Positions 12,203 to 43,640 of a DNA stretch of 64,000 nt are shown one piece after another. The stretch lies in contig NC_135554.1 of NCBI RefSeq assembly GCF_964340395.1, positions 13,415,751 through 13,479,750 on the forward strand, written 5' to 3'. Source of the stretch: Glandiceps talaboti. Lineage: Eukaryota > Hemichordata > Enteropneusta > Spengelidae. The notes under the pieces were generated by a model. That model saw only the letters and a program-made list of their open reading frames with translations, did not search any database and was not told where the DNA came from. The position numbers and the translations under genes were made by a program. The first letter of the stretch is position 1. Each line of letters opens with the position of its first letter.

Positions 12203-12550
12203 TTAAAAACAAATGACAAGATTGCCATATTTATCCTGAAATATTTTGTTATTTTTAGTATTCTGTATGATTTTGAACACCCAGTATTTATTTAGATACC
12301 TATCCTCTTGGTTATCTTGGGCGCACGGAAGCAATCCAATGAAATCAATCCTCTTAAAGAATTCTATTTCTTGCATTCCTTTGTAAAGGTTAAGATAATC
12401 TGGTATAATTGTTCTGCCTTCAATTTCATACAAGGGCTTGAATTCGAGTTCAATCATGAACCCAAGAAGATATTTGTACTTGTTTAGAAATGTGCTTTTT
12501 TTCACTAAACATGCATATTTTATCCTTACAATATCTTCTATTGTTCCCAC
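12203..12550 (-). pseudogene. Unassigned 115-codon frame beside the integrase remnant
   Basis: Open frame immediately downstream of the integrase remnant on the same strand (FKPLYEIEGR, YLNKYWVFKI). I do not recognise the family. The copy at 42665-43010 has a frame break, so it is not under obvious constraint. It may be another gene of the same dead element. Confidence 0.3.
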
Positions 12551-12559
12551 CTGTTGAAT

Positions 12560-13310
12560 TTAGCACCATGCATTTTTCTTTTAACTAGTACATATCGCTT
12601 ACCATTTTCATCTTTTCCTAAGTATTTTTTTCAACTTTGTAAACCTGTTCATAAAATGTATCTTCAATAGGTCTTTTAATTTATGCACAATAACTGGTCC
12701 AAAAATGATTAGCTTAATCTTTAAAAAGTTATTGCACAGAATTTGGTGGATAAGCCTTGCTGAACACAGTTTTATATGGAGAAATCCTAACTGTATCACC
12801 AATGTTAAACTGTGGTGTTCCATATGAAGATGTCAAATAGGCTCCATATAGGTGATACCAAACAAGCTCCTCATTTTGAGGTTTTCGAGTCCTCTACTTG
12901 TGTCATATGAATACTTGAATGAAATGCATTATTACATCCCTACACTAATTCAGAAATATGGTCAATCCATTTTGTAGTGTGGTTATCTGTGAGCTATTTA
13001 TACATTCTAAATTTTAATGTTAAGTTGAATCTTTCAACAATACTAGCTTTCTTATCACTTTCTGTACTAAACCATTCAATACCTTTTTTCTGAAATAGGT
13101 CTTCGACATGCTTGTTGTCCAATTTTGACCTTCATCAAATTGTACCTTTTCAGGTTTCCTTGCGTTAAATATTTTCTCAAAAGACCCTGCTATTTCATCA
13201 CCACATTTACATTTTAATGGAACAATCCATGTCAATTTACTAAGAATATTAATAACTTTAGAAAAGTAGTTGTATATTTTGTTGTCATCATTAACAGTGG
13301 TTCATGGTAT
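12560..13310 (-). pseudogene. Decayed Polinton/Maverick-type integrase with chromodomain-like tail, copy 1
   Basis: Minus-strand pieces, in more than one frame and with stops: TWIVPLK, ARKPEKVQFDEGQ, then KKASIVERFN and TLKFRMYK, then IGDTVRISPYKTVFSK, then a chromodomain-like KFNRWE ending in TAG. The first catalytic Asp position reads INILSK (Asn). Frameshifts and stops make it non-functional. The family call rests on motif order only. Confidence 0.55.
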
Positions 13311-14763
13311 TGTAGGTATGATTACATCACTACCGCTAAAACAGAGGAAGAGCTATGATTATCATTATTTTATGACACACGGGAAAAAGTTTTTGGATTA
13401 AAACCACGACAGTCAGGTAAAGTTAAACATGTTTATAGCTTCTCTATCAGTGACTGATAACCTCAAGGTAATAATCAGAGTTACGATAATTACAGACTGT
13501 ATCAAACTGAACACTAATAATGAATGAGATAAAATATCATTAGCATGTGCGATTAGAAGAAGTTCAAAAATAATTATCCAGAAAGGTAGTACAATTGAAG
13601 TTATATTTCAAGTCCCCAGCACAGACATTTAACTGCCACAATCGCACCCAGTCTTCCATTAGACATATCTACAATTACACACACACAAATTATATTGACT
13701 GATCTCAGATATATTGGTAACATTTTTGACTAAATATGTTGATATAATAATGATTAGTGTAGGAATATTGTATGGAAAATATTGAAAACTTAAATGACTA
13801 CTTGGAACAAGTTTGTAGTAATTATAGATGATCATACAAATTGCTAAGTCGATTGAATAAAGCTAATTAATAACCTCTGGTACATTATCTTCAACAGCAA
13901 CCTTAGCAATTTTTCCAATTATACTTGTTTTTACATCTGGTGTTGCTGCTGTGCCTATGATATTGAGCATAATAAATTCAAGTTTGAAATTATATAATAA
14001 GAAAGAACGCCTTAATGTTCAACATAAAAATAACAAACAATTATCAACCTACACAAGAAGTAAACTATTTGAATAAATCATAGAAATTTCAGAGAAAAGA
14101 TAATTATGTAACACCATTAGAAATCTACATAAAGAAGTATGAATTAAGTAGTTATAATGAAGAATAAATGTATTATGTAATATAAATGGAGCAACACCAT
14201 TTAAGTATTGCTGATGTTAAAGATATAAATGGAGTTAATAAAGTGAAACTAAAAAGAAACAATAAAAAACAGTTTGCATTAACTTATATAAAGAAACTAT
14301 GAATAAGCCTATATGTTGAAACACAGTGGTACATAAATCTGATGAACCAAGGTATAGGAGGTCATAAGCTGGCTGCTTTTTAAAGTTGGTTGTGCACATG
14401 TAAACACGTGTGTATTAACTGTGTTGAAAAGAGTTGAGTAGTAAAACAGCTACTAATGAATAAAAATAACGTACTGGTATCTGTAAAAATCATTGAAAAG
14501 GCAGAAGGTAAAGATAGTTGAAAACTGTGCCGGTACACCTGCCAGAAGAAAAGGAAGAAGGTAACCTATAGATATTTGAATTCTAGGCAGCAATACTTCA
14601 GTTGGCATGCCACCAGAAAACAGGCAAAAGGTAAATCGAAATGGAAAGTCAAACTGCACCGGCACCACCAATTCCTATACTAATTTCACCCATTATTCCA
14701 TTTCTCCCCTTCCTCCCTCGATCATTCCATCCCTCCCTCACTTCCCACCCTCAATCAAAAATA
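13311..14763. other. AT-rich gap segment, no gene seen
   Basis: Matches 44190-45790 closely. No frame is conserved between the copies. May be non-coding remains of the Polinton-like element. Confidence 0.55.
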
Positions 14764-14785
14764 ATGTATACATACATACATACAT

Positions 14786-14816
<31 letters not shown>

Positions 14817-15075
14817 TACATACATACATACATACATACATACATACATACATACATACATACATACATACATACATACAATCACATACCCACTTACTTA
14901 CATAATACGTACACACATACATACATACATACATACATACATACATACATACATACATACATACATACATAAAATCACATACCCACTTACTGACATAATA
15001 CATACATACATACATACATACATACATACATACATACATACGTGTCTCTGTCTCTATCTGTCTGTCTGTCTGTCT
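14764..15075. repeat. (ATAC)n compound microsatellite ending in (CTGT)n
   Basis: Two or three ATAC blocks separated by the spacer AATCACATACCCACTTAC. Partner in unit 2 is 45795-46264. Confidence 0.92.
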
Positions 15076-15089
15076 ACATTTCTGTATGT

Positions 15090-16282
15090 CGAGAATCTAA
15101 AACATTACCAAGGCACCACTTGTCGATACACTTGCTTCACATCTTGCTTAAGACATTGGGAGACCTTATGAGGAAACCTAAATTGTATTTATTATAAAAT
15201 ATTTTCGATTGCCAATTCTGAAATCAGTATGTTTGATTTTTGACTTAATGTGGGAAGTAGGAGATAGAATTTTAGAAAATAGCGAACACGACACAAATAA
15301 AAGAATTATGCTGGTTATAATCAACGTACACGGTATGATGAAATTCAGTACAATACAATATATTTGCTTTGGAATTGTAAATTGGAAACAAATGCGATTT
15401 TTCGATCCCTTTACTACGAACCTTGTTCAAGCAAGCGGAATGGCTACCAATCACAATTAATTTATGGGCATATTCTTATATAAAGATGCATTGCATTTCA
15501 ATTTCACGTTTTAAAAATTTGCTTTACTTGCTTTCCAAAATTATTATCATTGCAAGATAATGAAATTTGGCTATTGCTAACGTTTGGTAATGGAGAGTTG
15601 GGTCAATGTCTTCAATATCATCTGTAGATTAACAATTGCAGAAATACTGACTTCAAACTTTCGACCCCATCAGCTAATTAGTTTTTGAGATACAACGTTT
15701 TGGCCAAAATGTCACATTCTTAGACCCTATTTGCATATCACTGATGCGATCATCATATTAACAATAGTTTTTAATAATTTTTATTTACATATTCCTATGA
15801 ACATTCTCACCGCATTTCATAACAATCTGTCAAGTATAGTTTTTGATTTTGATTTTGATACCAAAATCACATTTTCCCCTAAATTATTGTGGAACGATCA
15901 ATTTGATTTGAATAATTTTCACACAAGACACACTATAGTTCAATTGTGCTTAAAATGACAAAACATATTGGTGTTTTTACTATTGTGCCAATGGAAATCT
16001 ATGGACCCATAGCCTCCATTGTGATATGTCATTTGATAGAGTTGACATAACATGGGATGTTGGGAGTGAAATTTTGCAAAACAACAAAAACAAAACTAAT
16101 AATACACTAATATCAATTTTGCTGGTAAGGATCAACTGACACATGATGATGAAATTTCATTCTCAGACTTTCCATAGTGTAAAGATGATTTCATTATGCT
16201 TAAAGCTGCGGTAATGTTTACCGTCCGCAAGAAAGGTTATACTCTAGGAATGAAAGGTGTGTGTACATGCGTGTGTCTGTCT

Positions 16283-16335
<53 letters not shown>

Positions 16336-16480
16336 GTCTGTGTCTGTATATGTGTGTCTGTCTGTCGATTTTCTAAAACATTCCCAGGGCATCACTTGTC
16401 GAGTTTCTTGCTTGACATCTTTCTTACGACATTGGAAGACCTTATGTGGAAACGTATATTTAAAGGAGAATGTGGCTATT
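15090..16480. repeat. Module array in the gap between genes 1 and 2 (about 1.1 copies)
   Basis: Same module as 46285-50290, with starts at about 15095 and 16372 only, so this gap carries about three fewer copies. Confidence 0.7.
16272..16364. repeat. (TGTC)n microsatellite
   Basis: About 90 bp leading into a 1.28-kb module start. Confidence 0.9.
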
Positions 16481-16690
16481 GGTGTAACGTACATATTTAC
16501 TGCATCATTTTTAAGGAACTTGCTATATATCGTTCTTATTTAGATTAGAGAAGAATGGACAAGATGTCTTTATTTAGTCAATAAAGAGAGAATTATATAC
16601 AGTTGATAGAGAGAAAACTAGCCAGGGAAAGAACGAAAGAACGTTTTATATCACCACAACAATTATTTTTTCAATTGATCTAACATTCAA

Positions 16691-16768
16691 CCAACCAACC
16701 AACCAACCAACCAACCAACCAACCAACCAACCAACCAATCAATCAATAGTTCGATCGATCAATCAATC
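16691..16768. repeat. (CAAC)n/(CAAT)n microsatellite
   Basis: Matches the shorter array at 54313-54354. Confidence 0.9.
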
Positions 16769-18365
16769 AATAACACGCTTGCTGCTCCCTGTGTAGGCAT
16801 CGATGGATAGCATCTATTCGAATAAGTTTAGTATTCATCACTTGATGCACTTTAACCCCACCCCTTGTCTCTTTCCTGATGGGTAAGGATATTAAATACT
16901 TGTTAATCCGTCAACATTGCATAATTTCATGGATTCTTGCATATTTCATCAGCACATACACATCGTATATCAATGTAAGTGTGACCTTTTCGTCCAGGGT
17001 TGGGGTGGGGGTGGGGGTTTGGGGTTGAATCTTATGGTCAGATATTAGAGTTTTCATATAAAAACGTCGTGTAAACGCAGCCTTTGGTCAAACTTTAAAA
17101 CGACAACTCAAGGGCGTGCGTTTACTAGTAGATTCAAGTCTTTTCTGTACCGAATCACTTCTGTATTCACTTGGAAGACACATACATCCATTATATTGAT
17201 GTTGTTTTGCATCTTATAAGTTAGACTAATTGGTTACACGTGTTCGTAAGAATAAAAGGGTGTAAAATGTTTGAAGAGAAATTTAGAAGTGCAGTGTGGT
17301 AGCTCAGACGGGTACTAGGCATATTATGTTAAGAATGGAAAAGAACGAATTAATGATAACATGACCAAATGAATGGTGGAAGTAAAGTGGACAAAATAAG
17401 TCTTTCTTTCTCACCCTCCTCCTCCTCCTTGACCACCCCTCCCCTCCGTCTCGTTCTTGTGGTTGATATATATAATTCTTTTTCACACAGTCACGTTTTA
17501 CTATGATGCATGTTGAATGGAGGAGTTTAACTTTTCTATCTTAATGAACACAAAACCATCGTCAACCAGATTTAAACTCAATGCCTTCTGTAAGAGCAGT
17601 CTTGAGTGTGTATTTTTCCTACACATAACAATTGACTGAATGCAAAAATCTTGGATATAGTAGATGATATAACCCTCAATTGGCAAACAGGTGTGCCAGG
17701 CCAAACCATAAGAAATCTGAAAGGAATGTGTGCTATCAATCTATCAAGTATGTAGTTGAACAGGTGTAATGTTTTTTTAATGAAATTATTCAAAATTATA
17801 TCAAATCTTAATAAATTATAACGTACCTTTTAATAAAAGCAACCCAACGTTTTTAAACAACCAAGGACGAAGCTAATCAACCGAAAATTTATAAATTCAA
17901 GCACAGAGTCCAGAGTCAAACATAACATTTACTTTTTGCATTGTCCTGATTATGTTAATAAATGCACTGCATTGTGGCAGCAAACTCACTCCTCAGTATC
18001 GAAATATTTATATAAAAAATATTTTCAATTTTGATCAAAGAAGAAATTGTATGATTTATCTTGGGGAATTTTCCAGCAAGATTGCCCACAGATGTGTTTT
18101 ATTTATCATGGTGTTCAAAGTTTAGCTCATTGGGTCAATATTCAAATGAGATAGGTCAAACCGTAACAAGAGTTTCCAACAGTTTACAGTTCTGCCATGC
18201 TCATGTGATCTATATGCTAATTAGCGGAAACTTAAATTACGTAAATAGTTCATTAATATTCATGGTATGTTTACCAAAACCTAATCGGTTGTTGCCACTA
18301 CCCTAAAGAATATGTGCACCGAATTTCGTTTGGGCCAGCCGCTTTTTAGGAAATGTTGAGAGAGA

Positions 18366-18421
18366 AAGACACACAGTGAGACAGACAGTGAGACAGACAG
18401 ACAGACAGAGAGACAGACAGA
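18366..18421. repeat. (GACA)n-rich microsatellite
   Basis: Imperfect GACAGACAGAGA array downstream of gene 2; counterpart near 55960-56000 downstream of gene 3. Confidence 0.85.
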
Positions 18422-18910
18422 CTTTTCATCCCTACTATAATACCTTACTGAAGATAAAAATCAGTGCCTTACAAAATTAAAGATAAACACAACAGTTTAA
18501 ACTTTTCCCACTTGTTTAAATTCACAAAAGCAGGCGAATAAATGACGAGCATTAACTCCGTTTGTTGCTGATACTTTATTCCAAAGATTAGACTCTCCAA
18601 TAAAGAAAACGATAATTAATGATTAATCTTTTCCTAACTAAGCCTACAATATTTGCATAATAATTATATATTCTACACCCTATCACTTCAAGGTAATTTC
18701 ACCTTGATTCTACATCAGCATGCTTTATAATTATATATACCCACTGTATACCGTGTGTGTCTTGATGATGGATTATAGTGAAGTCCTTACATCTAAGCAT
18801 TTAAGCAAACATTCTGGGCTAAACTTACATCTACATCATATATCTTAAATATATAAAGAGTATTCTAATGTCTGGAAAGGTGAGAATGATGTAATCGGTC
18901 TGGGCATGTA

Positions 18911-18916
18911 TTTATT
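18911..18916 (-). terminator. Gene 2 poly(A) signal AATAAA
   Basis: AATAAA on the minus strand begins 18 nt after the stop codon. The same signal at the same place follows gene 3. Confidence 0.65.
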
Positions 18917-18933
18917 ACAATCGTGTATCAATA

Positions 18934-37651
<18,718 letters not shown>

Positions 37652-38603
37652 CTTCGCCAACGTTCTATTGTCACACACAACAGAGTGCGAATGTTTGCCC
37701 GCCACTCAATCTGCAAATATGAAACAAATATCAACAAACCATCATCTACTCATAGAATTATCTACCTTAAAAGAGTATTTTACATACGTTTTTTGTGTGT
37801 GGTATTGTTTGTTTTTTTTTCCGTGAAGAAATTCAACTTCAAATGCGCCTTTTGCATAGTCTCAGATACAAATCGGATTCATCAAAATTGCAAACAAATG
37901 ATATTTGACAATCGTGGAATGTAGAACATGATACCGATCCCTTGTTCAGTACCTGAATAGATATATTCCCACCAGAAATAACATTCAAACTAACAAAGTT
38001 ACTTTTTGGTCAAACTAACATGTTAGTGATTCGGTCGTTCTTTTTTTTTCAAACAAAGATTGCTTACGTGTATGTATATGTGACTTCCGAATTATGACCC
38101 CTGTATTTCTATTTTTGGTTCGATTTTTTCAATCCGTAGCATTTGATTTCAAAACTTTCAGTTTTTAACTAAAACTCTGCCACATGAAAGCTTGTTCTTG
38201 GTATTGTTGAAAATCGTTGAAGAAAATTTGGTTGTTCGGCTTCTTTTTTCAATAAAATTACCATTTTCATGTTTGATGGCAATTTCGAAACATAACATAG
38301 ACACATTTTGACATAAGGATTTTCCCCAAAAAAATTTGAGCGTGATAACTGACAATGTTATATACTATCATAGCATTTTGTCTGGCTACATATGTACATC
38401 GTTGTGCCCAATCGACAGAGATGGTGACGTTTTCGTCGGAATAAAAAGCTAACGAGCCCAAATGTTTCAATTTGAATCGCTACGTTACCATCATCACTGT
38501 AAATCCTTAAACAATGTACAAGGGAAATAAATATCTGCAACACAAACATAAAGTTTCTTTTTAAAAAATGTAAATATGTGTCATTTTTTGGCTATCAACT
38601 TAC

Positions 38604-38629
38604 CTTAACGGACTGCAAGGGTTGTTGTG
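38604..38629 (-). other. Gene 2 exon 1, non-coding 5' UTR (start approximate)
   Basis: A short leader between the predicted start site and the donor CGTTAAG|GTAAGT at 38604/38603. It contains no ATG. It would splice to the acceptor at 37711 upstream of the signal-peptide ATG. The same leader and donor are conserved in gene 1. The transcription start is inferred from TATA spacing only. Confidence 0.5.
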
Positions 38630-38649
38630 CTTGGTGCCTACCTACCCCC

Positions 38650-38659
38650 TTTTTATATA
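38650..38659 (-). promoter_or_regulatory. TATA box of gene 2
   Basis: The minus strand reads TATATAAAAA followed by a G run. It lies about 45 nt upstream of a strong GTAAGT donor, and the same arrangement is conserved upstream of gene 1 (7784-7793). Transcription is expected to start about 30 nt downstream, near 38629. Confidence 0.6.
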
Positions 38660-38989
38660 CAATAGTCACATTTCTAAAAATAGTTACACTCCATAGGGAA
38701 TTGGCCCTGACTGTATAACAGTTACATGCATGCATGCATGCAGTGTAGGGTGAGTTAAATGGACGAATTAGTTGTCTGTGTCGACAAATCATGCATTCTA
38801 CTCATTAATCCTAACGAGCAATCTTATTGGTAGCACCTATAAGTTCAGATTTTTTTGTAAATGCTGTGTTCTTTAATTTGCAATGCCATAATCTACCATG
38901 TATGGGTATTAATTTATAATGGCATGGACACACACACACACACGTTATAGACATTCCGAGAAAATGACATATTATAGCACATTATAACG

Positions 38990-38992
<3 letters not shown>

Positions 38993-39057
<65 letters not shown>

Positions 39058-39101
39058 CATCACCATCACCACCACCACCACCACCACCACCACCACCACT
39101 A
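38993..39101. repeat. (AC)n/(CAC)n microsatellite
   Basis: Upstream of the gene 2 promoter, equivalent to 8551-8647 with a longer AC tract. Confidence 0.9.
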
Positions 39102-40129
39102 TTAGGCGGACAAAATAATGAATGTGTTTTCGATAACATGGCTTCAGAAAAATAGCGTAGGTAGGTCAGGATTTTATTTCATTTTAATTAATCTTTTTAA
39201 TTTTACTTGTTATATTTTTTGAAAAATATTCCTTCGACCCAAAACCAAACGAAATGTCGGTCAAAATACCCCTTCTGTAATACTTTGATGATCTATGTAC
39301 TGGCCGCACTGGGCAAGAAAACTGACGTGCATGAAGGTTAAGAAGACAAGAATTTCTTGACATTTTTGTTTTAAATGTTTAAAAAATATTTGGTCAGCGG
39401 CTTATCAGAAACACATTTTTTTTATTTAACAGTCAGAAGACACTAAATTCTGACATTACTTTTTTTTTCATTAAATATGTGGTCTGTTTGACATTAAAAG
39501 AGATCATATCAATGGATTAAAGCATTGTAAAGGCCAAAATGGTACTTCTGTACCTCTAAATAAAATGATAGACTTGTTATATATGCGGAGCACGTATATT
39601 TCATGAAATTGAGACTTAGTACCCGTAGATGTATGTTACCTGGTCGTAGGTATGACAAAGGTACATTCGAACAAAACGGTTGTTCAAGAATAGTGATACT
39701 ACATGACAACTATGTGACTAAAAACTAATTTACACATAAATTAGTATAGAGAAGGACATTTTGGCGTTTCTAAAAGTGGCATACTTAGACAGCCATCATA
39801 TCTTTGTTGATTTTGAAGCCGATATTGCAGAGTTCTATATGTGTATAGTTATAATGTATGAATGACACATTATGCATAATTATGATAATCCTTGACTGGG
39901 TCGTCGGTTGAATTATCTACATATATCCATTTCATTTATAAATAATCTCGTAACTCACAAACACTTTTTTGGTAGAGAATGATTATCAATAAATGTATGT
40001 TATTGTAATTTAAATGGTAATTGTTGGATAATTTGCAATGCTAGACCTACTTGCAGTACTAGGAAGGTCACGTGGAATCATATAGAGAGATCAAAACTCT
40101 TTCAACCAAATAGTGGCTTTTATGAGCCA

Positions 40130-40560
40130 TTAAATGGTTGTCATGTCGGTGTTTTTAAAAACAGCGTACATAATATTGCATTTTATATATGGTATCGATT
40201 TGTTTTCTTATAAATTACTCAACTCAAATTCTCACCTTTGGCATACTGTTTGTACATCAAACTGTCGCTCTGACCTTAATGTCCCAACAATATTAATTTG
40301 TACAGGTTGTTGTTGACATCACAGGTTACCTAGTACCCGCTATTATATACTCTGATGCCAAACTTATCTGTTTGCAGCGGAACCACTTTTGCTTTCCAAG
40401 CTATATACGGCCAACATGGTTGCATGTTTCAAAATGAATGTCTGCCAGGTAATCAGTCTGTACTTATTACATGAATATCATTATATGTTTTACCCCGACT
40501 GTCTGTTTAAACCATAGACGCTTTCCCCTCCACTGTCTATGGTTTAACTACCCATTGCAA
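40130..40560. repeat. Local duplicate segment, first copy in unit 2 (pair 41680-42000)
   Basis: Counterpart of 9636-10095. Shared phrases include the blocks around TTGTACAGGTTGTTGTTGAC. Confidence 0.7.
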
Positions 40561-40703
40561 GGCAAGTCGTATTGAGGTAGAATATGCCTCGGAGACCAGT
40601 TTATCTGAAAATCAAAATATCTCGAAACATATATACGCAAGCTTGCGCATGGCGTTTTTGAAATTGTTAGTTATTTTGTTGTTAACTGTCCTTTTGCGAA
40701 AAT

Positions 40704-40855
40704 TATGGAAAGCCGGTTGGGACCAGCGGCGACAACGCAAATTTCCATAGAAAAAGCCTATCAAAGTCATCGTCCTGATCAGCTGGTGACGACCATGAAA
40801 TTGCTACACACGTCAATGTGGACCTTCATCGTCGTCATGGAAATTCTGCGTCGTT

Positions 40856-40905
<50 letters not shown>

Positions 40906-41110
40906 TACCATCATCACCACCACCACCACCACCACCATCGTCGTTGTCGTCGTTCAAAGTCGTCGTCGATGTCGCAAAGACGATGAAGATTCACATTGAC
41001 GTGTGTAGCAAGTTTCCTGGTTGTCACTAGCCAATCAGGACGACGACCTTGACAAGCTTTTTTCTATGGAATTTCAAGTTGTCGATGATTGTCCCAACGG
41101 GCTTTCCATA
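40704..41110. mobile_element. Foldback/MITE-like element, 407 bp, with long inverted repeats
   Basis: Arms of roughly 145 bp (40704-40850 and 40965-41110) are inverted, diverged copies that begin TATGGAAAGCC and end GGGCTTTCCATA. With TGGAAAGC as the terminus, a TA dinucleotide flanks both sides, as for TA-targeting transposons. The centre is an (ATC)n/(ACC)n array. No coding capacity. Confidence 0.7.
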
Positions 41111-41464
41111 GCTTTAACAGGAAGTGATGACGGTGGGTGTGTTAGTGGTTGGGCCTCATGAAGTAGTGTTGGATATCTGATACTACATGAAACCAAGTGT
41201 GTATGACTAAAAATTACATTCATACGTAAATTACTAGAGAGGACAATTTGGTGTTTCTAATAGTGGCATATACTTGGACATCATATCTTTGTTGATTTTG
41301 AAGCTGATATTGCACAGTTCTCCGAGTATGCAATGATAATATATGCATATTACGTTATGCATATGATATTCCTTGATCGGGTTGGTTTAATTCTACGTAT
41401 ATCCATTTGAAATATTAGCATCTTCATGATGTTGGTTTAGTGAGCCACTCGTGACATAACACTT

Positions 41465-41476
41465 TGCGCGCGCGCG

Positions 41477-41512
<36 letters not shown>
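41465..41512. repeat. (CG)n(CA)n alternating purine-pyrimidine tract
   Basis: About 20 nt of alternating CG followed by a longer CA run. Alternating tracts of this kind favour left-handed DNA. Confidence 0.85.
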
Positions 41513-41517
<5 letters not shown>

Positions 41518-42059
41518 TCACTCAGACAACTTTTAATGCAAAAGAAACAATTGCATCTGTGCCGTGCACAGTGGGGATGTAGAAGTACTCAAGTTGATAT
41601 GTTGATTATCAGTTAGAAAATAAACAATCGAAGCCACTTACTACCTAGTAAATAGTAAATCATCAAGTCCATGTGTAATATTTTCAACTCAAATTAGCAC
41701 CTTTGGCATACTATTTACACATCAAACTGTTGCTCTGACCTTCCTGCCCCAATAATATTAATTTGTACAGGTTGTTGTTGACATCACAGGTTACCGAGTA
41801 CCCGCTGCTATATACTCTGATGCCAAACTTATCTGTTTGCAGCGGAACCACATATGCTTTCCAAGTTATATATGACCAACATAGCTGCATGTTTCATATA
41901 ATGAATATCTGTTGGGTAATCAGTATGGTGCTTATTGTATGAATATCATTATATGTTTTACCCCGACTGTCTGCTTAAACCATATACCTCCATCTATGCT
42001 AAAATTTAACTTATTACCATTTTAATCATTAAAAAATCTAAAATTTGTTTTGTAATGTA

Positions 42060-43010
42060 TTCAAAATTCATCACATATCATATGATAGGCTGCTTCATCA
42101 TGTGGATTGTCAAACTTATTGAAGACGTTGTTAGATGGTAATGCACGGAAAGCTTGTACATCCTCCATTTCATACATGTCTTATTGTATAATAAAAGTGA
42201 AATCTGCAAAATAATCTTATTTGTGGTAGGTATTTCCTTTCAATAAATTACAGATACGGTATACCACAACTAGTTGTTGCTATCCATACAGCAAAGTTTA
42301 ATTGTATATACCAATATTTCATATTAGGTCGGCTTAACCATGTATTAACCTTTCATCAGCTTCTTTAAAATAATAGACTTTGATGTAACCTGTCATGATA
42401 TCTTGTAATTGTATTGCAACATGTTTCGTACATGAGACATAGACATCCACATTCACTAAAACATCTCTAATATAATAATCTAGTACCTTTTGTCAAAAAG
42501 CTGATGTAAATAATATTTATGTTTTCATTTAATATGAATTCTAAAGAAAAAATTTCCATGGACTGTAGGTTTATCTTGTTTGATTGGTTTTAGTTGGTAT
42601 TTGATACAATTCCCTTGACACATCTTCCAACTTAAACATTGTATATATTATACCTCTTAAAAAAACACATGACAAGATTGCCATATTTGTCCTGAAATAT
42701 TTTATTTCTAGTATCCTGTGTGATTTCCAACACCCAATATTCATTTAGATACCTATCCTCTTGGTTATCTAGAAAGTAAGAAGTCAATCCAATGAAATCA
42801 ACCCTCTTAAAAGAATTCTATTTCTTGCATTCCTTTGTAAAAGTTAAGATAATCTGGTATAATTGTTCTGCCTTCAATTTCATACAAGGGTTTGAATTCG
42901 AGTTCAATCATGAACCCAAGTAGATTTTTGTACCTGTTTAGAAATTAGCTTTTTTTCACCAAACATGTATATTTTATCCTTACAATATCTTCTATTGTTC
43001 CCAACTGTTG
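42060..43010 (-). pseudogene. Copy 2 of the fragments downstream of the integrase remnant
   Basis: Collinear with 11650-12550, including the WYQQ-type fragment (about 42060-42330) and the unassigned frame (about 42665-43010), both with more frame breaks than copy 1. Confidence 0.35.
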
Positions 43011-43640
43011 AATTTAGCACCATACATTTTTCTTTTAACTAGAGCATATCGCTTACCCTTTTCATCTTTTTCTAAGTATTTTTTTTTTCAACTTTGTAAA
43101 CCTGTTCATAAAATGTCTTTTAATTTATGCACAATAACTGGTCCAAAAATGATTAGCTTAATCTTAAAAAAGTTATTACCCATAATTTGGTGGATAAGCC
43201 TTGCTGAACACAGTTTTATCTGGAGAAATCTTAACTGTATCACCATACTTGTGTCATATGAATACTTGAATGATATGCATTATTACATCCCTAAACTAAT
43301 TCATCAATATGGTCAATCCATTTTCTAGTGTGGTTATCTGTGAGTTATTTATACATTCTACATTTTAATGTTCAGTTGAATCTTTCAACAATAGTAGCTT
43401 TCTTATCACTTTCTGTACTAAACCATTCAATACCTTTTTATCTCAAATGGATCTTTGACATGCTAGCTGTACAAATCTTGACCTTCTTCAAATTGTGCCT
43501 TTTCAGGTTTCCGTGCCTTAAATATTTTCTCAAAAGACCCTGCCATTTCATTACCACATTTACTTTTTAATGGAACAACCCATGCCAATTTACTAAGGAT
43601 ATTAACAACTTTTATAAATGTAGTTGTATCTTCTGTTGTG
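43010..43640 (-). pseudogene. Decayed Polinton/Maverick-type integrase, copy 2
   Basis: Duplicate of 12560-13310. It shows WVVPLKSK, ARKPEKAQFEEG and KKATIVERFN with additional stops. The Asp of the DEG motif is Glu here, so it has decayed further than copy 1. Confidence 0.5.

Larger units (their letters stand above)
16481..18900. other. 3' flank of gene 2, no gene seen
   Basis: Matches 54172-56470. Contains a CAAC array, CT-rich and GACA-rich tracts. Short frames in both copies (for example 17501-17704 and 55095-55298) are similar only because the DNA is duplicated; they have no recognisable domain. Confidence 0.55.
38660..42059. other. Upstream flank of gene 2, no gene seen
   Basis: Collinear with 7795-11640, about 450 bp shorter near 38752 and with the complete foldback element at 40704-41110. 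Confidence 0.6.

Noticed and set aside
13680-14460. Search for tRNA or rRNA genes in the AT-rich gaps
   Set aside because: No cloverleaf with A and B box or conserved rRNA words was seen anywhere in the window by eye.
14607-15171. Long overlapping open frames on both strands (Tyr-Ile-His-Thr and Met-Tyr-Val-Cys repeats)
   Set aside because: They are translations of the (ATAC)n microsatellite; a four-base repeat without stops is open in all frames. The same holds for 29809-30428, 45623-46193, 46757-46963, 48038-48238 and 48994-49303.
17501-17793. Short minus-strand frames at 17304-17793 with copies at 54895-55298
   Set aside because: Similarity between copies is explained by the tandem duplication; no domain, no splice context and frame-disturbing differences.
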